From: Entomospira culicis
GTDB lineage: Bacteria > Spirochaetota > Spirochaetia > WRBN01
Assembly (NCBI RefSeq): GCF_028748145.1
Contig: NZ_CP118181.1
Span: forward strand, 62,001 to 126,000
Reading direction: 5' to 3'
DNA length: 64,000 bases
Shown here: piece after piece, positions 19,809 through 27,569 of the stretch
Position numbering within the stretch: the first letter of the stretch is position 1
Layout of the letters: the number at the start of each line of letters is the position of its first letter
Translations under genes and position numbers: made by a program
The notes under the pieces: generated by a model
What the model saw: only the letters and a program-made list of their open reading frames with translations
The model's database searches: none
Told to the model about the DNA's origin: nothing

Positions 19809-19950
19809 GTAGAAGAAGAGATGCTCTGGATAGACGTTTGCAGAGCTCTCTTCTACAATTTTCCCACCAACCATTCAGCGTGTTGTTTTATCGGTTGTTG
19901 GTGCAGAGCAAAAAGGTGGTTGTTACCATAATTCTGGGGATAGTCCCCGC
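19809..19950 (+). ncRNA. Candidate structured leader or small RNA
   Basis: Directly after the promoter come three consecutive hairpins. The first pairs GTAGAAGA...GAG with CTCTCTTCTAC (19809-19856; inner stem CTCTG/CAGAG), followed by a weak U tract. The second pairs CACCAAC with GTTGGTG (19865-19903). The third is GGGGA-TAG-TCCCC (19936-19948). I tested by eye for T-box, 6S, SRP, tmRNA and the common riboswitch consensus strings and matched none. It could be an attenuator or riboswitch for the downstream exporter, or an independent small RNA. Confidence 0.35.
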
Positions 19951-20178
19951 ATAAAAAACGATTTAATAGAACATTCAACGACGAAATGTGCGATGCGTGC
20001 AAGGTATCTATATGTGAGTATACTTGTTTGAACTTAAATAAGTAGAAAGATGTATGTTATTTATGTATAGGGATATTTGTAAGTGTTTTTTAGAAAGTTT
20101 ATATTAAAAATAAATATATGATTTGAGTAAGGTGGTCGTAGACATGCCTAAATGCTTTATTTGTAGGAGAAAGAACCG
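19951..20178 (+). other. Rest of MATE2 leader, AT-rich
   Basis: An AT-rich stretch between the hairpins and the small ORF. A 16-codon frame at 20143 (starting MPKCFICRRKN, two CxxC-spaced cysteines) overlaps the following small ORF but has no convincing ribosome site. Nothing else was recognised. Confidence 0.3.
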
Positions 20179-20262
20179 ATGCCAAAGCAATTGATTGTGG
20201 CAACATGGAAGCAGTGGTCTTCACAGTTATCATTTCAGCAAAGCGATTATGGATTTGATTAA
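20179..20262 (+). CDS. Possible 27-residue leader peptide
   Basis: ATG 20179 is preceded by AGGAGA (20165-20170) at good spacing and opens a 27-codon frame rich in Gln, Ser and Trp (begins MPKQLIVATWKQWSS). It ends 21 nt before the MATE2 start. The Shine-Dalgarno site and position in a long leader suggest a regulatory peptide or a short gene. It may also be chance, as no homologue is known to me. Confidence 0.35.
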   Translation: MPKQLIVATWKQWSSQLSFQQSDYGFD

Positions 20263-20283
20263 TGTTATATAAGGAGTGATTTT

Positions 20284-21684
20284 ATGGGTAGTAACGCTAC
20301 TTTAAACCCGATGATAGATCAGGAGAACACGAGTTATCGTCGAATTTTACGGATTGCATTGCCGATGGTGGTGCAAGGATTAATTTTTGCGGCCATGTTG
20401 CTTACGGACAGGATTTTTGTCTCGCATTACGACTTGGTCTCCTTTGCTGCTGTAGGTACGGCAGGCGACTTGGCATTAGCCATTGGTTTCTTTTTTAATG
20501 GTACCATTGCCTTTGCTAACGATATGGTGGCGCAGTACTATGGTGCAGAGCGTAAGAATATGCTCGCCTCGCCGGTGTGGGCAGGACTCTTTTTGGCTTT
20601 AGTTTTTGGCGCATTTATGATCATTACCTTGCCGATTAGCCGAGAATTTTTTGCGCTTCCTTTTTTTGATCATTCTGAACTGTTGGTGCAAGAAGAGAAG
20701 ACCTACTTTAGTTATATGATTGTTATGCAATCGGTAGGGTTGATTCAGTTTGCCTTGGTAGCCTTCTTTATTGGGCGCGGTAAGACCCTTTTTTCGATGA
20801 TTGTCGCAGTTGTGGGCAACCTGGTCAATATCGTTATGGACTACTTCTTGATTTTTGGTAACGGCATCTTTCCGGAGATGGGTATTGCCGGTGCGGGATT
20901 AGCCTCGGTGCTGGGAGTTATCACGAGTGTTACCTTTGCGATTATCTTTTTCTTGTTCGCTTCACGCGAGTTTAAGGGGATTTTACGTCCGCGTTTCGAG
21001 CCTGACATCATTAAGCGCATGCTTAAGTTTGGTGTACCGGCTGGATTGAAGCTGGGATTAGAGGCGACAGGGTATGCCTTCTTGCTGATAGCTTTGGGTA
21101 AATTCGGCGATGCTACGGTGGCTGCCGCGGGTATTGGTTATGGGTTACAGAATTTTGTTTATATGCCGGTCGTCTCTATGGCAACGGCAGGTGCCGTGGT
21201 TGTGGCGCAAGAGCGTGGGGCAAATCGGCTACATAATCTCAATGTGATTGTACGTCGGGTATTAATTTTAACGGTGAGTTATGCCTCGATTATGCTTTTA
21301 ATCTTTGTGCTTATTCCCGATTTCTTAATCGCGCTATACGGTTCTGGTGAGGAGCACTTAGACCTAGAATTGCTGGATGAGACGAAGCGAATTGCCCGTT
21401 ATTTCTTAATGATTACCGGTTTATGGTTGATTCCAGATGCCTTTTTTAATGTCTACATGCAGGCGCTTAAGGCGTTGGGCGATGGGCGTTATCTCTCCTC
21501 ACGCATTGCTGTTACGGTATTATTCACCATGATTCTTCCTCCTCTTATCTTGATGAATTTTACTGGGGAGTGGGTGCAGTATGCCATTTATCTTACGGCA
21601 GTTGCTTATGTCGTGATTTTATGGGTACTCTTTAACGCACGCTATCGCAGTGGTAAATGGAAAGGACATAAAGTTATCGACTAG
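20284..21684 (+). CDS. MATE family efflux transporter, paralogue
   Basis: A 466-residue, 12-helix inner-membrane exporter closely related to its neighbour at 18371. Shared elements are LPMVVQGLIFAAMLLTDRIF at the start, PEMGIAGAGLAS in the middle and RYRSGKWKG at the end. AAGGAG (20271-20276) precedes ATG 20284. Unlike the first copy it sits behind a ~470-nt leader with hairpins and a small ORF, so the paralogues are probably regulated differently. Transported substrate unknown. A clear terminator follows. Confidence 0.93.
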   Translation: MGSNATLNPMIDQENTSYRRILRIALPMVVQGLIFAAMLLTDRIFVSHYDLVSFAAVGTAGDLALAIGFFFNGTIAFANDMVAQYYGAERKNMLASPVWAGLFLALVFGAFMIITLPISREFFALPFFDHSELLVQEEKTYFSYMIVMQSVGLIQFALVAFFIGRGKTLFSMIVAVVGNLVNIVMDYFLIFGNGIFPEMGIAGAGLASVLGVITSVTFAIIFFLFASREFKGILRPRFEPDIIKRMLKFGVPAGLKLGLEATGYAFLLIALGKFGDATVAAAGIGYGLQNFVYMPVVSMATAGAVVVAQERGANRLHNLNVIVRRVLILTVSYASIMLLIFVLIPDFLIALYGSGEEHLDLELLDETKRIARYFLMITGLWLIPDAFFNVYMQALKALGDGRYLSSRIAVTVLFTMILPPLILMNFTGEWVQYAIYLTAVAYVVILWVLFNARYRSGKWKGHKVID

Positions 21685-21719
21685 TATTAGCCATATTTGG
21701 ATTCTACGTAAAAGCGTTA

Positions 21720-21756
21720 AAGAAGATCTTGCTTGGTGGTGAGATCTTCTTTATCT
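21720..21756 (+). terminator. Intrinsic terminator after MATE2
   Basis: AGAAGATCT pairs with AGATCTTCT around a GC-poor loop (21721-21750) and is followed by TTATCTTT. Confidence 0.75.
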
Positions 21757-21769
21757 TTGCAGGGCGCGC

Positions 21770-21799
21770 TTGAGTTAAAAGCGATAGATATGTTATGAT
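21770..21799 (+). promoter_or_regulatory. Promoter of the DUF4097-like gene
   Basis: TTGAGT (21770-21775) and TATGAT (21794-21799), 18-nt spacer, just upstream of ATG 21817 with AGAGG between. Confidence 0.5.
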
Positions 21800-21816
21800 A
21801 AGCCTAGAGGTAGAAG

Positions 21817-22596
21817 ATGAGAGAGTGGCGATGGGTAGGAATCGTGATCGGGATAATGTGCTTGGTGAGTTTTGGCTCTGCCGAGGAGGTGGAGATCTAT
21901 CGAAGTAGAGAGCCTATCCAGAGTTTAGAGATCGATCTCTTGAAGGTGCATTTAAGAATTTCTTGGGTGGATGGTCATCAACTAGGCATGCGTCTGGTGG
22001 GTGATGGCGCGCGAGAATTTCGCCACAAGGTACGTTATCATAAAGGATCTGGTGTGTTGTCAGTGGGTGAAGAGCTTGCTTTGGGAGAGCGTGCTAGCGA
22101 TCTCTGGGAGAATCGTGAGGTGATTAAGGAGAGCCCAGCGACAAATCTTACGATGTATCTTGAGATTCCTAAAACCTTTCGCCATGTCCCTTATCGATTT
22201 AAAGTGCTGATGGGCGATATTACCCTTGAGGGGCGTGGGGTGGAGCTATTACAGAGCCTCTTTCTTGAAACATTACAAGGCGATATTGTGGTGGATAGGG
22301 TACGAGGGCGCAAGGTTTTTGCCAAGAGTGCGCATGGTGCGTTACGTCTGGAGCAGGTTGCCTTCGATTTTGTCGACCTACAAACCATTTATGGGGATAT
22401 CTCTTTATTGTGGATGACAGGTGGGCGTATCTTTTTGCGTGCCGGACAATTAGCCGGTGGTGCAACGATCAACGGCAAACGTGAGCGTCTACCCAAACAG
22501 CTGGCAAGTGTGGGATCTTGGGGGGGTGCTTCAGGACAGAGGCTTTCGGAGGTGGAGATTCGCACCGGCTATGGCAAAATTATCATTGATGTGTAA
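21817..22596 (+). CDS. Exported DUF4097-like repeat protein
   Basis: A 259-residue protein with an N-terminal signal peptide (about residues 1-23, ending FGSAEE). The rest consists of short beta-strand repeats of the type GDITLEGRGVEL, GDIVVDRVRGRK and GDISLLWMTGGR, which resemble the DUF4097 putative adhesin fold (a beta-helix). No catalytic residues were recognised. It should act in the periplasm or at the cell surface. It lies 12 nt upstream of coaE, so the two may be cotranscribed although no functional link is obvious. Confidence 0.65.
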   Translation: MREWRWVGIVIGIMCLVSFGSAEEVEIYRSREPIQSLEIDLLKVHLRISWVDGHQLGMRLVGDGAREFRHKVRYHKGSGVLSVGEELALGERASDLWENREVIKESPATNLTMYLEIPKTFRHVPYRFKVLMGDITLEGRGVELLQSLFLETLQGDIVVDRVRGRKVFAKSAHGALRLEQVAFDFVDLQTIYGDISLLWMTGGRIFLRAGQLAGGATINGKRERLPKQLASVGSWGGASGQRLSEVEIRTGYGKIIIDV

Positions 22597-22608
22597 AAGA
22601 GGTGCATT

Positions 22609-23193
22609 GTGGTTTTAGGGGTTTGTGGTAAGGCGTGCGGTGGCAAAGATGCAGTGAGTCGCCTTCTTGCTGATGATGGCTGGTTGGTGATTGATGCGGA
22701 TAAGCTAGGTCAAGAGGCGTTACAGGTAAAAGAGCGCGAGATTGTCGTGGCCTTTATGGAGGATGATATTTTTGATGATGCCGGTGGCCTTGACAGGAAG
22801 AAATTAGGACGGGTGGTCTTTAGTGATAAGAAGAAACTCGATACACTCAATCAGATTAGCCATCCCTATGTCGTGGAGAAGATCCATCAAGTGCTAGCAG
22901 AGCATGCTGGCGAACGCATCGTGATTAATGCTGCGTTATTGCCGATGGTTAAGGTAGAAGGCGTGGACGCACTTATCTATGTGCAGGCGAAATTGTGTCA
23001 ACGTATGAAGCGCGCGCTGGTGCGGGATAAACGGAGTTTAGGCTTTGTTATCCGACGAATTTGGGCGCAACGCCTCTTGAGGCCTCAACTTTTCTGGAAA
23101 AATGTCGATATATATTACATTAACAACAATGAGTCGTTGGCGGATTTGGCGCGCGAGCTTAACATTATCTTAGATAAAATAGCAGGAAAATGA
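22609..23193 (+). CDS. coaE: Dephospho-CoA kinase
   Basis: A 194-residue cytoplasmic kinase for the last step of coenzyme A synthesis (ATP plus dephospho-CoA). The N-terminal P-loop is G7-KACG-G12-K13-D14, followed by the family's acceptor-site pattern VIDADKLGQEAL (Asp-Ala-Asp) and the later INAALLPMVKVEG. Position 14, normally Ser or Thr coordinating Mg2+, is Asp here. GTG 22609 is chosen because GAGGTG lies just upstream. The ATG of the next gene overlaps its stop (ATGA). The name rests on overall pattern rather than on a search. Confidence 0.85.
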   Translation: MVLGVCGKACGGKDAVSRLLADDGWLVIDADKLGQEALQVKEREIVVAFMEDDIFDDAGGLDRKKLGRVVFSDKKKLDTLNQISHPYVVEKIHQVLAEHAGERIVINAALLPMVKVEGVDALIYVQAKLCQRMKRALVRDKRSLGFVIRRIWAQRLLRPQLFWKNVDIYYINNNESLADLARELNIILDKIAGK

Positions 23194-23816
23194 TGGTAAA
23201 AAAGGGAACAATTGTTACATTAATTCTCTCTGCCGTGGTCGTGGGTGCGAGCATTTGGGTGGGCACGCTCTTCTTTCCACGCGTGGATGAAGGCACGCTT
23301 ATTGCCGAACTTCCTGGTAAGGGTAAGGATGAGGTACCGAGTACCAATTTGGATAACCCCGACGATGCACCGATTGCGATTATTATTCCCGATGAAGATA
23401 CGCCCGCGGTTGTTCCCCCCATCACCGATACGGTAACTAATGCACCGATAAAAGATAAAGACACCAATGACGGTAAGAGCGCTAGCACGCCGAGTAGCCC
23501 TACCCCTTCGCCCCCTAGCAAGAGCTCTACCCGTGGGGAGTATTGGGTGCAGGCGGGAAGCTTTAGCAGTTTAGCGCGTGCGGTGGCGGCGGCCGAGGCG
23601 CTGCAGGAGTTAGGATTGTCTGGTACGATTGAGACGGTAACCCAAGGCGATCGGGTGCTTTATCGCTTACGCTTTGGCGCTTGGCAAAATATCGCTGAAG
23701 CCCAACGCTTTCGTGATTACTTACGTGATCAGGAGACTCTACGCCGAGCCTTTCAGTCGCGATCTCTTTTTGATCGCAGCAGTGATTTTGTCGATGCGTA
23801 TGTGGTGCGCAATTAA
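23190..23816 (+). CDS. SPOR-domain envelope protein
   Basis: A 208-residue protein with one N-terminal membrane helix (about residues 7-28), a Pro/Asp/Ser/Thr-rich linker to about residue 118, and a C-terminal SPOR domain (from EYWVQAGSFSSLARAVAAAE; contains LYRLRFGAW). SPOR domains bind glycan strands lacking stem peptides, so the protein probably spans the periplasm and marks sites of peptidoglycan remodelling. The start overlaps the coaE stop. A second SPOR protein is at 62356 in this window. Confidence 0.88.
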   Translation: MMVKKGTIVTLILSAVVVGASIWVGTLFFPRVDEGTLIAELPGKGKDEVPSTNLDNPDDAPIAIIIPDEDTPAVVPPITDTVTNAPIKDKDTNDGKSASTPSSPTPSPPSKSSTRGEYWVQAGSFSSLARAVAAAEALQELGLSGTIETVTQGDRVLYRLRFGAWQNIAEAQRFRDYLRDQETLRRAFQSRSLFDRSSDFVDAYVVRN

Positions 23817-23823
23817 AAAAGGA

Positions 23824-23852
23824 TTGTATAAATTATCAATATGGTGTATCAT
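23824..23852 (+). promoter_or_regulatory. Promoter of flgF
   Basis: TTGTAT (23824-23829) and TATCAT (23847-23852), 17-nt spacer, with AGAGGAAGAG before ATG 23874. Confidence 0.55.
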
Positions 23853-23873
23853 TAAAAGAGAAGAGGAAGAGCA

Positions 23874-24761
23874 ATGGTTAGAGGATTATATATTGGTGCC
23901 TCGGGCATGCAGGCAAATGAGCATCGTTTAGATGTGGTGGCAAACAACTTAGCCAATGTCGATTTGACGGGCTACAAAAAGGACGTATCAATCCTAAAGG
24001 CCTTTCCAGAGCTACTCATTCAACGGGTAAACGACAACGGACGGGTTACCTTGCCTATCGGTAGCTACGACAGCGCACCGATTGTGGGTAAGCTAGGCAT
24101 GGGTGTGGAGTATAACGAGACGTACACGCTTTTTGAGCAAGGCAGCTTTAAACAGACAGAGAATGCCTTTGATTTAGCGCTGGGGAATAATGAAGATACC
24201 TTGGCGATGGGCTTTTTTGTCATTGAGACACCTTATGGCGAGCGCTATACCCGCAATGGATCGTTTATGTTGGGGAAGGAAGGCTATCTGGAGACGAAGG
24301 ACGGCTATCGCGTGTTGGGCGAGAACGGCCCGATTCAGGTGAAGCTCCATAACTTTAAGGTAGACAAAGATGGCACGATTTTGCATAATAGCGCCATTGA
24401 TGGCGACCCACGTGCGGTAATTACGGCGCGCGAGAATGATTGGGCGCAGAGTGAGGTTGTAGATCGTTTACGGATTGTGCACTTCTTCGATACGATGGAT
24501 CAACCAGCCGAGCGCTACTTGAATAAAGTGGGTAATAGCATGTGGCAAGCTACCGAGCTTTCGGGTGAGGCGCGCGACTTGCAAGTAGGTGAGCGCCGTC
24601 CACAAGTGTTGCAGGGCTTTTTAGAGACCTCCTCGGTGAACGCGGTGCAAGAGATGGTAACGATGATTACCGTGAACCGTGCGTATGAGGCATCGCAAAA
24701 GAGCGTGCAAACTGCCGATACTGCAATTGAACAAGCAATCAATAAAGTATTGCGCGCATAA
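23874..24761 (+). CDS. flgF: Flagellar basal-body rod protein FlgF/FlhO
   Basis: A 295-residue rod protein of the periplasmic flagellum. It has the N-terminal family signature (MVRGLYIGASGMQ, then LDVVANNLANVDLTGYKKD), the central FlgE/F/G domain (GYLETKDGYRVLG) and the C-terminal coiled segment (NAVQEMVTMITVNRAYEASQ). The N-terminal MVRGLY form fits FlgF better than FlgG. It has its own promoter and terminator and no flgG beside it, which is unusual because flgF and flgG are normally adjacent. Exported through the flagellar type III system. Confidence 0.9.
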   Translation: MVRGLYIGASGMQANEHRLDVVANNLANVDLTGYKKDVSILKAFPELLIQRVNDNGRVTLPIGSYDSAPIVGKLGMGVEYNETYTLFEQGSFKQTENAFDLALGNNEDTLAMGFFVIETPYGERYTRNGSFMLGKEGYLETKDGYRVLGENGPIQVKLHNFKVDKDGTILHNSAIDGDPRAVITARENDWAQSEVVDRLRIVHFFDTMDQPAERYLNKVGNSMWQATELSGEARDLQVGERRPQVLQGFLETSSVNAVQEMVTMITVNRAYEASQKSVQTADTAIEQAINKVLRA

Positions 24762-24785
24762 TTAAGCAACAACGCAAGAAGAGTG

Positions 24786-24812
24786 AAGAGGATGGGAACA
24801 TCCTCTTTTTTA
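24786..24812 (+). terminator. Intrinsic terminator after flgF
   Basis: GAGGATG pairs with CATCCTC around GGAA, followed by TTTTTTA. Confidence 0.85.
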
Positions 24813-24888
24813 TTATGTGTGAGTCAAAACAATAAGATTCGGGATTATTCCCTAGCAATTTTTTTGTAGGTTTATGAAATGATAATAC

Positions 24889-24916
24889 AAAAAAGAGAGG
24901 AGCATTTGCTCCTCTC
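24889..24916 (-). terminator. Terminator of the outer-membrane barrel array
   Basis: On the minus strand GAGAGGAGCA pairs with TGCTCCTCTC around a 2-nt loop, followed by six T residues. Confidence 0.9.
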
Positions 24917-24940
24917 GGTGTTAAAAACTAAGTGATTTAA

Positions 24941-25678
24941 TTAAGCAAACTTAAACATGTACCCAACGGTAAATGCTGCAGTAAAGGGAGAAGCACCAGC
25001 AAATTTAATATCATAAGGATTAGCCATAGCCTTCATTGCTTGATTGCGGCTCATCTCTTTTGCGAATAGAGCAAAGACGTCGTAGGTAGTGCGGATACCC
25101 GTGATGAGGAAGTGGTTTTCGCTATCCATCAAGGGAAAGTAAAGACCAGTATCCATGACAATATTCATACTGATACGACTGGTTGCATTACTATTAAATT
25201 TTTCAGAAGAGCCATCGGAATCTTTAAACGTCATGGTAGGAGCAGTTGTAAAGGTCATACCGACACCTACAGCACCATACCAGTTGCCGTACATTAATTT
25301 TGCTAGGAGATCCACATCAATGGCCATAAAATTACTGCTTGCGCTACTCCACTGATTTTTATCCCAGTTTCCATCGGCATCAGTGCCGTAGGTTTTATTC
25401 ATGACACCACGGAAGAGAGAGACGTTCACACCGGGGGTGATAGCAAACCACTCGGTAAGACCAATATCTGCAAAGAGCCCTGCTTGCATCGCTGCGCCAA
25501 ATTTGACGTCTTGAGCATTACCAAAAGTCCCTTCGCTATTCTTTTCCATACGGGTGGTGAATTCATTCTCGAAACCCACACGAACACCGATACCAATTTC
25601 AACTGCATTGCTGTTTAAGGCAACACCTGCAAGGAGGAGTAGACCAAGAACGGTCTTTTTCATCGAGAAAATTTTCAT
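24941..25678 (-). CDS. Outer-membrane beta-barrel protein 1 of 6
   Basis: A 245-residue member of a six-gene tandem family. A signal peptide (about residues 1-25, cleavage after NSNA) is followed by VEIGIGVRVGFE and alternating amphipathic strands. The family core is GLFADIGLTEWFAITPGVNV and the conserved NWYGAVGVGM / MDTGLYFPL / ITGIRTTYDV blocks. The C-terminal strand ends GYMFKFA, like a BAM-dependent barrel signal. AAGGAAAG precedes the start. Predicted to sit in the outer membrane as a small porin-like or surface barrel; no specific function is recognisable. Confidence 0.8.
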   Translation of the reverse strand: MKIFSMKKTVLGLLLLAGVALNSNAVEIGIGVRVGFENEFTTRMEKNSEGTFGNAQDVKFGAAMQAGLFADIGLTEWFAITPGVNVSLFRGVMNKTYGTDADGNWDKNQWSSASSNFMAIDVDLLAKLMYGNWYGAVGVGMTFTTAPTMTFKDSDGSSEKFNSNATSRISMNIVMDTGLYFPLMDSENHFLITGIRTTYDVFALFAKEMSRNQAMKAMANPYDIKFAGASPFTAAFTVGYMFKFA

Positions 25679-25712
25679 TTATCTTTCCTTCTTTCGGATA
25701 TGATTTTCCTTA

Positions 25713-25741
25713 AAAATAACATATTTCTAAGAAAAAGTCAA
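25713..25741 (-). promoter_or_regulatory. Promoter of barrel gene 1
   Basis: Minus strand TTGACT (25741-25736) and TATTTT (25718-25713), 17-nt spacer. Barrel gene 1 can therefore be transcribed independently. Confidence 0.7.
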
Positions 25742-25839
25742 TGAATTTTTGTATATTTTAAATAAATAATGAAATTATTGTAATTTATTGTCATTTTAAA
25801 AGACAGAATAATGCTTATGCAGATATTAAATCTTCATCT

Positions 25840-25864
25840 AAGCACCTTATATGTTAAGGTGCTT
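25840..25864 (-). terminator. Symmetric hairpin between barrel genes
   Basis: AAGCACCTTA pairs perfectly with TAAGGTGCTT around a 5-nt loop, between barrel gene 2 and barrel gene 1. The minus-strand side lacks a U tract, so it may end transcription weakly or act as an RNA processing or stability element. Confidence 0.5.
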
Positions 25865-25916
25865 ATTTACTTTTTGCATGCCGAATCACTCATGCAATGG
25901 TGCTATTACCATATCC

Positions 25917-26666
25917 TTAGTTAATAAAACGGTAGACATAGCCTACGCTAAGCGCGGTACTAAAGAGCGTCATTCCGTTTGCTTTTAGGCTATAGGCGCG
26001 GTCGTCTTGCATGGCAGAGAGCATGGAGAAGTAGTGATAAAAGCTCGTTACGTCAACCGCCGTGCGCCAACCAATCATGATGTTGTGGTTATCGTAGCCA
26101 CCAAGGGGAATGTAGAAGCCGGTATCTAGGACAAAATTCATGCCGACATAAGCTTGCTTAAAGTCTCGTCCTAGATCAAAGTTGCCACCATCGGCGATAT
26201 CTTTAAAGATGGGGGCGGTGTTAATTGTAACTCCAGGTCCTACGCCTACGTACCATATTCCTAAAAAGAATTTAGCGAGTACTTCTAAGTCAAAAGAGCT
26301 GTGGCTTACCTTAATGGTTGCTTCTGCGCCATCTTCGGTATATTTTATATCCATGGTGGTGCGCCTAGCTACCGCGAAGTTAAAGCCCGGACTTATGGCG
26401 AAATTGTTGCACTCCCCAAAGCGAAAATCGGCAAAAAATCCTCCCGTAAAATTTAGGGTAAAGGGTAAGTGTTGATATTTAACGTTCCAGCCACCCTCGC
26501 CACTACCAAGCATGAATTGATCCCCGGCCCAGTGCACGTCGAATGAGGCCTCAACTCCCGCTCTCATACCAAGACCCACTTCAAAGGCGGTTACCTTACT
26601 CGTTATCCCTAATAGAGAGATCCCTACGAATAATGATGATAGTAAAAATTTACTTACACTCTTCAT
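25917..26666 (-). CDS. Outer-membrane beta-barrel protein 2 of 6
   Basis: A 249-residue paralogue with a signal peptide (cleavage near TSKVTA), FEVGLGMRAGVE at the mature start, the family blocks GGFFADFRFG, ISPGFNFAVARR, GIWYVGVGPGVTINTAP and LDTGFYIPLGG, and a C-terminal GYVYRFIN strand. Strong AAGGAG ribosome site. A TTGACA (minus, 26725-26720) lies upstream but I see no -10 at the usual spacing. Probably an outer-membrane barrel exposed to the environment; ligand or pore function unknown. Confidence 0.8.
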   Translation of the reverse strand: MKSVSKFLLSSLFVGISLLGITSKVTAFEVGLGMRAGVEASFDVHWAGDQFMLGSGEGGWNVKYQHLPFTLNFTGGFFADFRFGECNNFAISPGFNFAVARRTTMDIKYTEDGAEATIKVSHSSFDLEVLAKFFLGIWYVGVGPGVTINTAPIFKDIADGGNFDLGRDFKQAYVGMNFVLDTGFYIPLGGYDNHNIMIGWRTAVDVTSFYHYFSMLSAMQDDRAYSLKANGMTLFSTALSVGYVYRFIN

Positions 26667-26760
26667 TGTATACTCCTTTTTTTTATTCGTATACCAAAGA
26701 ACGTATAATTTTTTCTACTTGTCAATAAATTTTTTTAAAAAGATCTTCTTCATCTTATTT

Positions 26761-27501
26761 TTATCGGATATAAAAAACATATCCTAAGCTCAAGGCCATG
26801 CTTGCCCAACTGATAGCATAAATATTGGTGTTTGTATCATACGGATCGGTCTGTATCTTAACGCTATCAATAATACCTTTGACATCAAATGTAGTACGCC
26901 AACCCAACAAAATATGGTGTCGTTGAAAGTAGTCTATAGGAAAGTAGTAGCCCGTATCAAAAATAACATTAGCTCCCCAATGAGCTTTGGTATTGTCTAT
27001 TTCTGGGAAAATACGCGCACCCTCCTCTGTAGTATTATACGTTAGTGTTGGCTTCGTGTTAAGGCTTACCCCAGCACCAAAACCAAAGTACCACCATTTT
27101 GCATGATACTTCAATAAGATCTCTGCATCAAAGCTATGTGTTACCGCGGTGATGGTTTCATCCAACTGCGTTTGCTCATTCGTTTTGGTATCAATAAATA
27201 ACATACTATAGGTACTCTTACGATTGACACTTACGTTTAGGGCGGGGGTAATCGAGAACTTAGGAGTAAGACGAAAATCCATAAAGAGCCCTCCTGTTAC
27301 GGCTCCGTTAATTGGTTGTAGATAATCGAGACCAAGTTGCCCTTCTTGATATGGAATACGCAGGGGGAAGGTAACTGAAGTTAAGGCACCTTCAAAACCT
27401 ATACGCGCACCCAAACCAATCTCTACTGCCATCAGGGGTCGACTAAAGATAGTTAGCCCCAAGCTAGCCATAAGTATGAATAAATAATTTACTTTTTTCA
27501 T
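26761..27501 (-). CDS. Outer-membrane beta-barrel protein 3 of 6
   Basis: A 246-residue paralogue. Signal peptide ends near RPLMA, then VEIGLGARIGFE. Family blocks are GGLFMDFRLTPKFSITPAL, WWYFGFGAGVSLNTKP, FDTGYYFPI and LGWRTTFDV; the C-terminus is GYVFYIR. Its promoter leaves almost no leader, and only TAGG adjoining ATG resembles a ribosome site. Outer-membrane location is predicted from the signal peptide and alternating strands. Confidence 0.8.
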   Translation of the reverse strand: MKKVNYLFILMASLGLTIFSRPLMAVEIGLGARIGFEGALTSVTFPLRIPYQEGQLGLDYLQPINGAVTGGLFMDFRLTPKFSITPALNVSVNRKSTYSMLFIDTKTNEQTQLDETITAVTHSFDAEILLKYHAKWWYFGFGAGVSLNTKPTLTYNTTEEGARIFPEIDNTKAHWGANVIFDTGYYFPIDYFQRHHILLGWRTTFDVKGIIDSVKIQTDPYDTNTNIYAISWASMALSLGYVFYIR

Positions 27502-27510
27502 CCTAATAGT

Positions 27511-27539
27511 AGTGTAAACGATTTTTTCTATTGCGTCAA
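27511..27539 (-). promoter_or_regulatory. Promoter of barrel gene 3
   Basis: Minus strand TTGACG (27539-27534) and TACACT (27516-27511), 17-nt spacer. The predicted start is about 3 nt before the ATG. Confidence 0.65.
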
Positions 27540-27569
27540 GAGAAGCATACGTTTTTGGGGATCTCTTCC

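Noticed and set aside
19809-19950. 6S RNA, SRP RNA, tmRNA or T-box
   Set aside because: No pairing of the two ends as in 6S, no GGAA tetraloop region of SRP, no tRNA-like ends, and no TGGNACCGCG T-box sequence.
25112-25355. Plus-strand small frames over barrel gene 1
   Set aside because: Shadows of the minus-strand barrel gene; no ribosome sites and no family.
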